A stretch of DNA of 64,000 nucleotides, from the NCBI RefSeq assembly GCF_946886105.1, contig NZ_CAMPHV010000014.1, forward strand, positions 1 through 64,000, written 5' to 3'. Position numbers and translations under genes: made by a program. The notes beneath the pieces were generated by a model. The model ran no database searches. It was not told where the DNA came from and saw only the letters and a list, made by a program, of their open reading frames with translations. This DNA comes from an uncultured Pseudomonas sp. (GTDB lineage Bacteria; Pseudomonadota; Gammaproteobacteria; Pseudomonadales; Pseudomonadaceae). Below, piece after piece: positions 33,008-40,855 of the stretch. The first letter of the stretch is position 1, and every line of letters starts with the position of its first letter.

Positions 33008-34546
33008 ATGAGCGAAATCAGCAGCCCCAGAAACATCGGCCCCATAGCCCCGAGCAACCGCCCGAATGCCGCGGTCAACGATTTGGCCCTGAAGCTGCTG
33101 CAGCCGCTGCAAGGGCTGCTGGCCAGCGGCGAGAGTGCCAACGCCGAGGTGGTCGAACTCAAACAGATGGCACAGAGCTTTCAATTGCTGCTCAAGTTGA
33201 CCCTCGATAACGGCCGTCAGGCAACCCTGCAAGCCAGCAGCCCGCGGCCGTTGGCCCAGGGCACCGCACTGGCCGTTACCGCGCTGTCCGAGACCCAATT
33301 GGCGGTGGCCCTGCAGGCCGGCGGTAACAAAGCCATGACCGCCCTGGACCTTGAGCAACTGCCGGTTGGCACCTTGCTGCAAGGCCGGGTCGAGGCCCGC
33401 GAACAATTGCTGCAAGGCAAAACCCAGCAAGTCATCTACAAAGTGCTGGTGAACCTGCTCAACACCCCGCTGGCCGGCAGCAAGCTGTCCTTGGAAACGC
33501 CGCTGCAACTGCCGCTCGGCAGCCTGCTCAGCGCGCAGGTGCAGGGCAGCCAGGCGCTGAATTTTCTGCCGCTCAGCGGCCGCCTCGATCAACTGGCGCT
33601 GAGCCAACAACTGGCCAGCCAGCATAGTCGCCAAGGCTCCCTGGAGGGCCTGTTCAAAGCCTTGCAGGGCCTCGGCGGCAAGGAAGGGCTGCCGGAAGGC
33701 CTGCGCGGCAGCATCGACAAGCTGTTCGCCGCCCTGCCCGACGCCGGCCAGTTGAGTAACGCCAAAGGCCTGGGTCAGGCTTTGGAAAACAGCGGGCTGT
33801 TTCTCGAAAGCAAACTGCTCGGTGGCCAGGCTCAGGCCCTGCCGACCGATATGAAGGCCAACCTGCTGCGCCTGATCACCCAGTTGCTGCCGCTGCTGCC
33901 CGGTAGCGCCCCGCTCACCGCCGCCAACGCCGGCATGGCGCAGATGCTACCGGCGTTCGCCCGCAACCTGCTGGGCTCGCTCGGGCAACCCGGCTCGCGC
34001 CAGCAGGCGTTGAGCTTTCCGCTGCCGTCGCGGTTATTGCAGGCGATGGACGGCGAAGGCGACCTGGAGACCTTGCTGAAGCTGGCGGCCGCGGCGGTGT
34101 CGCGTTTGCAAACCCATCAGCTGTCCAGCCTGGCGCAAAGCCAAGTCGGCCCGGACGGCAACCTGCTGACCACCTGGCAGTTGGAAATCCCCATGCGCAA
34201 TCAGCAGGAACTGGTGCCGTTGCAGGTGAAAATCCAGCACGAGGAACAACAGAAGTCGGCGAAGAACGAACAGAAGGAAACCCTGTGGAAGGTCGAATTG
34301 GCCTTCGATCTCGAACCCCTCGGCCCATTGCAAGTGCAGGCGCAGCTGATGCGCGGCAGCCTGTCCAGCCAGCTGTGGGCCGAGCGCCCCGGCACCGTCA
34401 GCCTGATAGATGCCGAATTGAACACCTTACGCGAGCGCTTGACCGCCGCCGGCCTGCAGGTCGGCGAACTGGCCTGCCGCCAAGGCACACCGCCGCAAGG
34501 GCCGAAAACCCACCTGGAACAACGCTGGGTCGACGAAACCGCATGA
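33008..34546 (+). CDS. FliK-like flagellar hook-length control domain protein
   Basis: A 512-residue protein, glutamine- and leucine-rich through the first 350 residues. Its C-terminal part resembles the FliK hook-length control domain (about 395-500: WQLEIPMRNQQELVPLQVKI ... LQVQAQLMRGSLSSQLWAERPGTVSLIDAELNTLRERLTAAG). It is distinct from the true fliK at 56201-57460. The start at 33008 gives MSEISSPRNIGPIAPS; the open frame further upstream is not used. It overlaps by 4 bp a gene for a stand-alone FlhB C-terminal domain. The pair mirrors the FliK-FlhB partnership that sets the export switch. Function in cells is not established. Confidence 0.82.
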   Translation: MSEISSPRNIGPIAPSNRPNAAVNDLALKLLQPLQGLLASGESANAEVVELKQMAQSFQLLLKLTLDNGRQATLQASSPRPLAQGTALAVTALSETQLAVALQAGGNKAMTALDLEQLPVGTLLQGRVEAREQLLQGKTQQVIYKVLVNLLNTPLAGSKLSLETPLQLPLGSLLSAQVQGSQALNFLPLSGRLDQLALSQQLASQHSRQGSLEGLFKALQGLGGKEGLPEGLRGSIDKLFAALPDAGQLSNAKGLGQALENSGLFLESKLLGGQAQALPTDMKANLLRLITQLLPLLPGSAPLTAANAGMAQMLPAFARNLLGSLGQPGSRQQALSFPLPSRLLQAMDGEGDLETLLKLAAAAVSRLQTHQLSSLAQSQVGPDGNLLTTWQLEIPMRNQQELVPLQVKIQHEEQQKSAKNEQKETLWKVELAFDLEPLGPLQVQAQLMRGSLSSQLWAERPGTVSLIDAELNTLRERLTAAGLQVGELACRQGTPPQGPKTHLEQRWVDETA

Positions 34547-34875
34547 AAAAAACCGCACCGCGCCAGGCCATCGCCCTCACCTACGACGGCAAGAACGCCC
34601 CCAGTCTCAGCGCCAAAGGCGACGACGAGCTGGCGGAAGCGATACTGGCGATCGCCCGCGAATACGAAGTGCCGATCTATGAGAACGCCGAACTGGTGCG
34701 GCTATTGGCACGCCTGGAGTTAGGCGATGCGATCCCCGAACAGCTGTATCGCTGCATCGCCGAGATCATCGCCTTCGCCTGGTACCTGAAAGGCAAATGC
34801 CCGGAGGGCTTCGAACCCGATGGCGACCGCGACATCACCCCACCGCTGCCGCTGCTCGAAGGCCCAGCGCGTTAG
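34543..34875 (+). CDS. Stand-alone FlhB C-terminal (EscU/YscU) domain protein
   Basis: A 110-residue protein matching the cytoplasmic export-switch domain of FlhB without its membrane part. AIALTYDGKNAPSLSAKGDDELAEAILAIAREYEVPIYENAELVRLLARLELGD follows the FlhB fold, but the NPTH autocleavage loop is replaced by the AP-S segment before SAKG. Similar short FlhB-like proteins can partly replace the FlhB C-terminal domain in other bacteria. ATG overlaps the FliK-like stop (ATGA). Confidence 0.85.
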   Translation: MKKTAPRQAIALTYDGKNAPSLSAKGDDELAEAILAIAREYEVPIYENAELVRLLARLELGDAIPEQLYRCIAEIIAFAWYLKGKCPEGFEPDGDRDITPPLPLLEGPAR

Positions 34876-34901
34876 CGCGAAAAACCATAGCTAACGCCAT
34901 C

Positions 34902-35071
34902 CCGTAGCCCCGGATGAAATCCGTGGAAAGTCGGTGCATACACCATCGTTTCCCGGAGTGCGCCAAGGCTTATCCAGGCTACGACACTGGGCGCTGCGAT
35001 TCGTAGCCCGGATGAAATCCGGGGAGCGATGGCGGGCATAAATCTGATCCCCGGATTGCATCCGGGCTACA
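34902..35071. repeat. REP cluster
   Basis: GTAGCCCCGGATGAAATCCG (34904-34923), a diverged facing unit at 34951-34982, GTAGCCCGGATGAAATCCGG (approximately 35003-35022) and CCCCGGATTGCATCCGGGCTAC (approximately 35049-35070). They fill the convergent gap between the FlhB-like and DUF2802 genes. Confidence 0.85.
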
Positions 35072-35088
35072 GAGCAGCGCTGGGGGAA

Positions 35089-35487
35089 TTAACGAACCTT
35101 GGGCTGGTTCAGCTTGGCGACCAGCTCGGCTTCGGCCTTGCTCAAACCACAGGATTGGGTCAGGTCGTCGACGCTGGCGCCTAAACCGACCAGCCGCGCC
35201 GCCTGGGTAAAGGACAGGCTGCTGGGGTCGCGCTGCTCGATCTGGGTCAGTTTGTCCGGCAGGGGCGCAACCGTGCGGCGCAACTCATGGAGTTCTTCGC
35301 CCATGCGGATACTGCCGGCGAGGTAGGTATCCAGCCGCTTACGCAATTCCTTGATGTGCTGATCGCGCACGGCGTCGCGCTCGGCCTGCAGCTGCGCCAG
35401 ATGCCGCTGCTGCATCGCCAGCCAGACACAGGTGCCGACCAGCCCCATACACAGCAGTGCAAGCACGATCAGCGCGATCTCGAGCAT
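35089..35487 (-). CDS. DUF2802 protein at end of chemotaxis operon
   Basis: A 132-residue protein. One N-terminal membrane helix (LEIALIVLALLCMGLVGTCVWLAM) is followed by a coiled coil (about 28-75: QQRHLAQLQAERDAVRDQHIKELRKRL...). The C-terminal helical motif FTQAARLVGLGASVDDLTQSCGLSKAEAELV looks like a short helix-turn-helix. It is conserved behind cheW in Pseudomonas; function unknown. Its position suggests a role in polar chemosensory or flagellar assembly, which is only inference. Confidence 0.85.
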   Translation of the reverse strand: MLEIALIVLALLCMGLVGTCVWLAMQQRHLAQLQAERDAVRDQHIKELRKRLDTYLAGSIRMGEELHELRRTVAPLPDKLTQIEQRDPSSLSFTQAARLVGLGASVDDLTQSCGLSKAEAELVAKLNQPKVR

Positions 35488-35563
35488 GTTCAGCGTCTCG
35501 GCATGCAGCGAACGCGGGCGCTGGCGCGAACCCGCAGCCTGGCCGCAGCGATCCGTCGAGGCA

Positions 35564-36043
35564 CTAGATGCTCTCCAACTCGGACCATTCTTCTTCGCTC
35601 ATCATCTTGTCCAGCTCGACCAAAATCAGCAGCTCGCCGTTCTTGTTGCACACGCCCTGGATGAACTTGGCCGACTCGTCGTTGCCGACATTGGGCGCGG
35701 TTTCCACTTCCGATTGGCGCAGGTACACCACTTCGGCGACGCTATCGACCATGATGCCGACGACCTGCTTGTCCGCCTCGATGATCACGATACGGGTGTT
35801 ATCGGTGACCTCGGACGAATCCAGGCCAAAGCGCTGACGGGTATCGATAACCGTGACCACATTGCCGCGCAGGTTGATGATCCCCAGCACATAGCTCGGT
35901 GCGCCCGGCACCGGCGCGATCTCGGTGTAACGCAGCACTTCCTGGACCTGCATGACATTGATGCCATAGGTCTCGTTATCCAGACGGAAGGTCACCCATT
36001 GCAGAATGGGATCTTCAGCGCCCTGTGCAGAACTTTTCTTCAT
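35564..36043 (-). CDS. cheW: Chemotaxis coupling protein CheW
   Basis: A 159-residue single CheW domain. It has the typical WVTFRLDNETYGINVMQVQEVLRY strand pair, ISNLRG-type loop INLRGNVVTVIDTR, and VGIMVDSVAEVV. The acidic C-terminal tail is short. CheW bridges chemoreceptors and CheA. It is cotranscribed with parP upstream and the DUF2802 gene downstream. Confidence 0.95.
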   Translation of the reverse strand: MKKSSAQGAEDPILQWVTFRLDNETYGINVMQVQEVLRYTEIAPVPGAPSYVLGIINLRGNVVTVIDTRQRFGLDSSEVTDNTRIVIIEADKQVVGIMVDSVAEVVYLRQSEVETAPNVGNDESAKFIQGVCNKNGELLILVELDKMMSEEEWSELESI

Positions 36044-36144
36044 ATCCCCAGCCTCGTCATAAGCCGCCTATGCGGCGTGCGCGGTCGGAACCGCCCGTCA
36101 TCATCTGCCGAACCCGCGCAAACCGCGAGCCCGCTGTCTCTCGG

Positions 36145-36990
36145 TCAATGCACCTGGCCATTGACCATGCGTTTGGTGGCGCCACTGGCGATCAGTTCGG
36201 CCAACGCCGCTATATCCAATAAAGCACACATATGCTCGATCACCGTACCGGCCAACCAGGGTCGCTGGCTGCGGCGGGTACGCCATTTGATCTCATTCGG
36301 GTCCAGGCGGATCGAACGACTGACCTCATGCACCGCCAGCCCCCACTCGTAGCCCCCCACGGAGATCACGTACTGCAAGCCCTGGCGGAAATCGTCGCGA
36401 TAACGTTCGGGCATCACCCAGCGCGCCGTGTCCAACACCTTCAGGTTGCCGGCCGGGCTCGGCAGAATACCGAGAAACCAGTCGGGCTGGCCAAATAACG
36501 GCGTCAGCTCCTGACCCGCCAACGGGTAGATCGACCCCAGGCATACCAGCGGTACGGCCAGCGTCAGGCCGGCAACATCGAACAACAGGCATTCGAAGGG
36601 CTCTTGCGCCCAGGCGGGCCGCTCGTTCGAGGCGACCGGCGTCTGGGCCAGTGGCGCTGCATACGGGTTGATTTCCGCCACCGGCTCGACCACCGCCACA
36701 GGCGGCTCACTGATCGGCAGGCGGATGGGCTGGGATACGGGTGCGGTGGCCAGTGCCACTGCGGGTGCAACCGCGGCTACAGGCGCGGGTGCGGCCACCG
36801 GCGTGGGCGTAACCTCTCGCGCTACCGGCAGAACCCGTGCATCGCGCACTTGCTCTTCCAGCACCGCCGCCTCGAATTCGTCGAGACTGACGCTATCGGC
36901 CAGCTCGATCGCAGCCTCCTGCAGCAAGCCGTCCAGATAGGACTGCAAGGCAAGTTGATGCCGATTGGCGGTGGCGACGATACGACTCAT
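36145..36990 (-). CDS. parP: CheW-domain polar localisation protein ParP
   Basis: A 281-residue protein. The N-terminal helix is LALQSYLDGLLQEAAIELA, a Pro/Ala/Val-rich linker spans about 55-125, and a CheW-like/AIF domain spans about 130-265 (FECLLFDVAGLTLAVPL ... PAGNLKVLDTARWVMPERY ... WGLAVHEVSRSIRLDPNEIKWR). This linker-plus-CheW layout next to a ParA-family gene is that of ParP, which links the array to ParC and stabilises CheA at the pole. Named by architecture and position. Confidence 0.82.
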   Translation of the reverse strand: MSRIVATANRHQLALQSYLDGLLQEAAIELADSVSLDEFEAAVLEEQVRDARVLPVAREVTPTPVAAPAPVAAVAPAVALATAPVSQPIRLPISEPPVAVVEPVAEINPYAAPLAQTPVASNERPAWAQEPFECLLFDVAGLTLAVPLVCLGSIYPLAGQELTPLFGQPDWFLGILPSPAGNLKVLDTARWVMPERYRDDFRQGLQYVISVGGYEWGLAVHEVSRSIRLDPNEIKWRTRRSQRPWLAGTVIEHMCALLDIAALAELIASGATKRMVNGQVH

Positions 36991-37077
36991 AAATCAAACC
37001 CGCAAAAACGTTCTCTAGACTGTATCGGCCACAGCCGTGGTCCGCTTGAGCCCCTATCTTCAGCATAGACGCTCATC

Positions 37078-37866
37078 TCAGGCCACCTTGACCGCCGATG
37101 CATTACTCAGCAGATGCTTGAGCAAGGCACGGTAAGCGAGCACCCCGCGACTGCCCGGGTCGAACTGCGACGGCGTCTGCCCGGCACGGCTGGCATCGCG
37201 CAGGCGCGTGTCGACCGGTATATAGGCCGGCCACAGATGATCGGGGTAGCTGTTGCGCAAGACCCGCAATGTGCTCATGGACGCCTGGGTGCGCCGATCG
37301 AACAGCGTTGGCACTATGGTGTAAGGCAAGGCCTGCTTGCGCGAGCGATTGATCATCGCCAGGGTGTTGACCATCCGCTCCAGCCCCTTGACCGCGAGAA
37401 ACTCGGTCTGCACCGGGATCACCAATTGCTGGCTCGCGGCTAATGCATTGACCATCAATACGCCGAGCAGCGGCGGGCTATCGATCAAAGCGAAGTCGAA
37501 ATCCTGCCAGAGCTGCGCCAGGCTCTTGGCGATCACTAAGCCCAGGCCGTTCTGTCCGGGCGACTGGCGCTCGAGCACGGCCAAGGCTGTGCTCGATGGC
37601 AACAGCGCAATCCGCTCATGGCTGGTCGGCAACAGCAATTGCTTGGGCAACCCTTCGGGCACGCTACCTTGATGCTGGAATAAATCGAATCCGCTGTGCT
37701 CCAGGGTATCCGGGTCATGGCCGAAATAACTGGTCAAAGAGCCATGCGGATCGAGGTCGACGACCACCACGCGCTTACCGGCATCGGCCAGCAAGCCCGC
37801 CAGAGCGATAGTCGTGGTGGTTTTACCCACTCCACCTTTTTGATTGGCTACTGCCCAGACTCTCAT
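37078..37866 (-). CDS. parC: ParA-family ATPase ParC, chemotaxis array positioning
   Basis: A 262-residue deviant-Walker ATPase. The P-loop is ANQKGGVGKTTTTIALA (8-24), DLDPHGSLT is Walker A', and LIDSPPLLG is Walker B. Start chosen at the ATG at 37866, spaced 9 bp from GGGAGG; another ATG three codons earlier abuts the ribosome-binding site. A much longer open frame to 38376 is the shadow of motD. ParC recruits chemotaxis arrays to the cell pole with ParP. The symbol is unrelated to topoisomerase parC. Confidence 0.88.
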   Translation of the reverse strand: MRVWAVANQKGGVGKTTTTIALAGLLADAGKRVVVVDLDPHGSLTSYFGHDPDTLEHSGFDLFQHQGSVPEGLPKQLLLPTSHERIALLPSSTALAVLERQSPGQNGLGLVIAKSLAQLWQDFDFALIDSPPLLGVLMVNALAASQQLVIPVQTEFLAVKGLERMVNTLAMINRSRKQALPYTIVPTLFDRRTQASMSTLRVLRNSYPDHLWPAYIPVDTRLRDASRAGQTPSQFDPGSRGVLAYRALLKHLLSNASAVKVA

Positions 37867-37918
37867 CTTCTTCATCCTCCCGGTACGAGCCTGGCCCGAC
37901 CGAGAACTGGCGCCGGCC

Positions 37919-38788
37919 CTAAGGGGTTGGCGACGGGGAATTGACGGCACCCGCTTGCGGGGCCTGCACTGTTGGCGTTGCTGCAGGTTGCGTGCCAGCG
38001 CGTTGCAAGGCGCTATCCGGTTTGGCGTTGGCGCTGCCCACACCGCTGACGCTACGGCGCACATCGAGGTTGCGCGACACCACCAGCACCACCCGACGAT
38101 TACGCGCGCGACCTTCGGCCGTGGCGTTATCGGCCACCGGCTGGAACTCGCCATAGCCCACGGCGGCCAAGCGCCCCTGGTTGACGCCATCCATCGCCAG
38201 CATCCGCACGATGCTCGCCGCACGCGCCGCGGACAATTCCCAATTGGTAGGGAACTGGGCGGTCTGGATCGGCAGGTTATCGGTAAAACCTTCGACGTGA
38301 ATGGGGTTCTCGTATGGCGCCAGAATCTTGGCAATTTTTTCGATGATCTCGAAGGCGGCATCGTTCGGCAGCGCATCGCCGCTGGGGAACAGCAAGCTGG
38401 AACTGAGTTCGATCTCGATCCACAGCTCGTTGCCGCGCACCTTCAGTTGCTCGCCGAGGATCAACTCGCCAAAGGCTTCGCGCACCCGGTCGGCAATACT
38501 TTCCAGGGAATCGGCGGCGGCCTGATTGACGTCTTCATCGAACAATGCCGGGTCCGGTTCGCTGGTCTGCGGCCGTGCTTCGCCGATGGGGATGGGCTTG
38601 ACCGCACGATCGGGCTGATTGAACACGCCGATCAAACTATCGGAAAGGATCTTGTACTTGCCCTCGTTGATCGAGGACACCGAGTACATCACCACGAAAA
38701 AGGCGAACAGCAAGGTGATGAAGTCGGCGTAGGAAACCAGCCAACGTTCATGATTTTCATGTTCTTCATGGTGACGACGACGTGCCAT
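37919..38788 (-). CDS. motD: Flagellar stator protein MotD (MotB family)
   Basis: A 289-residue MotB-family protein. A short basic N-terminus (MARRRHHEEHENHERW) precedes one membrane helix carrying the proton-binding aspartate (SYADFITLLFAFFVVMYSVSS). The C-terminal OmpA peptidoglycan-binding domain is EGFTDNLPIQTAQFPTNWELSAARAASIVRML. The tail after about 250 is Pro/Ala-rich. It pairs with MotC. Pseudomonas carries a second stator pair, MotAB, elsewhere. Confidence 0.95.
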   Translation of the reverse strand: MARRRHHEEHENHERWLVSYADFITLLFAFFVVMYSVSSINEGKYKILSDSLIGVFNQPDRAVKPIPIGEARPQTSEPDPALFDEDVNQAAADSLESIADRVREAFGELILGEQLKVRGNELWIEIELSSSLLFPSGDALPNDAAFEIIEKIAKILAPYENPIHVEGFTDNLPIQTAQFPTNWELSAARAASIVRMLAMDGVNQGRLAAVGYGEFQPVADNATAEGRARNRRVVLVVSRNLDVRRSVSGVGSANAKPDSALQRAGTQPAATPTVQAPQAGAVNSPSPTP

Positions 38789-38799
38789 GGCTCACTCCA

Positions 38800-39540
38800 T
38801 CAATCCATGAAGCCTTGCAGCTTCAGCTCGATGGAGCGCGGATTTTCGCCCTCGGCGATGGACAGGATGCCTTCGAGCAGCATTTCGCGATAACGCGATT
38901 GGCGCTGGGCGATGGCCTTGAGCTTGCTGCCGACCGGCAGCAGCAGCAGGTTGGCGAAGCCGACCCCGTAAATGGTCGCGACGAAGGCCACGGCGATGCC
39001 GTTGCCGAGCATGCTGGGGTCGGCCAGGTTGCCCATTACATGAATCAACCCCATGACGGCGCCGATGATACCGATGGTCGGCGCATAGCCGCCCATGCTC
39101 TCGAATACCTTGGCGGCCTGGATATCGCGGCCTTCCTGGGTGTACAGATCGACCTCGAGAATGCTGCGGATAGCTTCCGGTTCGGCACCGTCGACCAGCA
39201 GCTGCAAGCCCTTGCGCGCATAGGGATCGGGCTCGGCATCGGCGATCGACTCCAGCCCCAGCAAGCCCTCCTTGCGTGCCGCCATGCTCCAGCCGACCAC
39301 ACGACCGATCCCCCCGGCCAGGTCTATACGCGGCGGGAAGAGGATCCAACGGATGATCGCCATGGCGCGCTTGAACACGCCGACCGGGGTCTGCAGAAAA
39401 GCCGCGCCCAGGGTGCCACCGATCACGATCAACGCCGCCGGACCATTGAGCAAGGCGCCCACATGGCCACCCTCGAGGTAATTCCCCCCGAGAATGGCGA
39501 CGAACGCCAGGATGACCCCGATAAGGCTCAGTACATCCAC
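38800..39540 (-). CDS. motC: Flagellar stator protein MotC (MotA family)
   Basis: A 246-residue MotA-family protein with four membrane helices. Helix 1 is LSLIGVILAFVAILGGNYLEGG and helices 3 and 4 include APTIGIIGAVMGLIHVMGNLADPSMLGNGIAVAFVATIYGVGFANL. Conserved prolines and the charged cytoplasmic loop contacting FliG are present. It conducts protons with MotD. A 164-bp gap from cheB (39541-39704) holds no gene and no clear promoter. Confidence 0.95.
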   Translation of the reverse strand: MDVLSLIGVILAFVAILGGNYLEGGHVGALLNGPAALIVIGGTLGAAFLQTPVGVFKRAMAIIRWILFPPRIDLAGGIGRVVGWSMAARKEGLLGLESIADAEPDPYARKGLQLLVDGAEPEAIRSILEVDLYTQEGRDIQAAKVFESMGGYAPTIGIIGAVMGLIHVMGNLADPSMLGNGIAVAFVATIYGVGFANLLLLPVGSKLKAIAQRQSRYREMLLEGILSIAEGENPRSIELKLQGFMD

Positions 39541-39704
39541 TGGCGCACGCTCACGGTAAAGGACAAAGCGCGCACCCCGGAGGCGCAGGCGACGCGAAGG
39601 CCGCAGCGCGGCGCTGTTCGTGCTTCGATTGACATCACCTACACCTCTCCTCGTGCCTTGCTGCGCGACACGCCCGTCGCCGACTCGCTATTCCGAACAC
39701 GCGC

Positions 39705-40811
39705 TTATATGCAGGTTTCGGCCAAGTGCTTGCCGATTTCTTCCAGGGGGTAGATCGCATCGGTCAGATTGGCTTTGACCACGGCCATCGGCATGCCGTA
39801 GATGACGCAACTGGCCTCGTCCTGCGCCCAGATCTGGCTGCCGCTCTGCTTGAGCAGACGCGCGCCTTCGCGGCCGTCGGCGCCCATCCCGGTCAGAACC
39901 ACGGCCAGCACCTTGTCCTGATAGGACTTGGCCACCGAGCCGAAGGTGATATCCACGCACGGCTTGTAGTTGAGCCGCTCGTCACCCGGCAGAATCCGGA
40001 TCACCCCACGGGCGTCGACCATCATCTGCTTGCCGCCCGGGGCCAGCAGGGCCAGGCCGGGACGCAGAATATCGCCATCGGCCGCCTCTTTGACGCTGAT
40101 CTGGCAAAGCTTGTCGAGACGCTCGGCGAACGCCTTGGTAAAGGCCGCCGGCATATGCTGGATCAGCACCAATGGCGCCGGGAAGTTGGCCGGCAACTGG
40201 GTCAACACCCGCTGCAAAGCCACCGGCCCGCCGGTGGAGGTGCCGATGGCCACCAGTTTGTAGGCTTTACGTTTAGGCGCCGGGGAGCCGGCGGGCGCGG
40301 GTGCCGCAGGCGCGCGCGGCGCGATGCTTTTGGCGGGCGCGGGCTTGGCCAGGCTGCTCGGGCCAGGAGCAGGCGCTGCTGGCGGGGGCGGCGGCGCGAC
40401 TATGCTGCGGCGATTGGTGCGGGCAATGGTATGCACCTTCTCGCACAGCAGTTGCTTGACCTTCTCCGGGTTGCGCGAGATGTCCTCGAAATTCTTCGGC
40501 AGAAAATCCACCGCGCCGGCGTCAAGCGCATCCAGGGTCACGCGGGCGCCTTCATGGGTCAGCGACGAGAACATCAACACCGGTGTCGGGCACCGCTGCA
40601 TGATGTTCCGTACCGCGGTAATGCCGTCCATCATCGGCATTTCGTAATCCATGGTGATCACGTCGGGCTTGAGCGCCAGCGCCTGATCGATGGCCTCGCG
40701 GCCGTTGATGGCCGTGCCGACCACCTTGATATTCGGATCGGTAGCCAGAATTTCCGAAACACGCCGGCGAAAAAAGCCGGAATCGTCCACCACCAACACC
40801 TTAACAACCAT
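39705..40811 (-). CDS. cheB: Chemotaxis response regulator methylesterase CheB
   Basis: A 368-residue protein. The receiver domain at 1-120 has the phospho-acceptor D55 in [13 protein letters not shown]. An unusually long Pro/Ala-rich linker spans about 140-180 ([14 protein letters not shown]...). The methylesterase domain has the catalytic serine in IGTSTGGP, then LIQHMP and the [11 protein letters not shown] end. It demethylates and deamidates receptors for adaptation. Confidence 0.95.
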   Translation of the reverse strand: MVVKVLVVDDSGFFRRRVSEILATDPNIKVVGTAINGREAIDQALALKPDVITMDYEMPMMDGITAVRNIMQRCPTPVLMFSSLTHEGARVTLDALDAGAVDFLPKNFEDISRNPEKVKQLLCEKVHTIARTNRRSIVAPPPPPAAPAPGPSSLAKPAPAKSIAPRAPAAPAPAGSPAPKRKAYKLVAIGTSTGGPVALQRVLTQLPANFPAPLVLIQHMPAAFTKAFAERLDKLCQISVKEAADGDILRPGLALLAPGGKQMMVDARGVIRILPGDERLNYKPCVDITFGSVAKSYQDKVLAVVLTGMGADGREGARLLKQSGSQIWAQDEASCVIYGMPMAVVKANLTDAIYPLEEIGKHLAETCI

Positions 40812-40855
40812 TAAACACTCCCAAATAGCCAGGCCGATGCCTGCGCCATTAACAA

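Noticed and set aside
37867..38376. N-terminal extension of the ParC frame
   Set aside because: It overlaps motD fully, and its translation is Arg/Pro-rich without similarity to ParA proteins.
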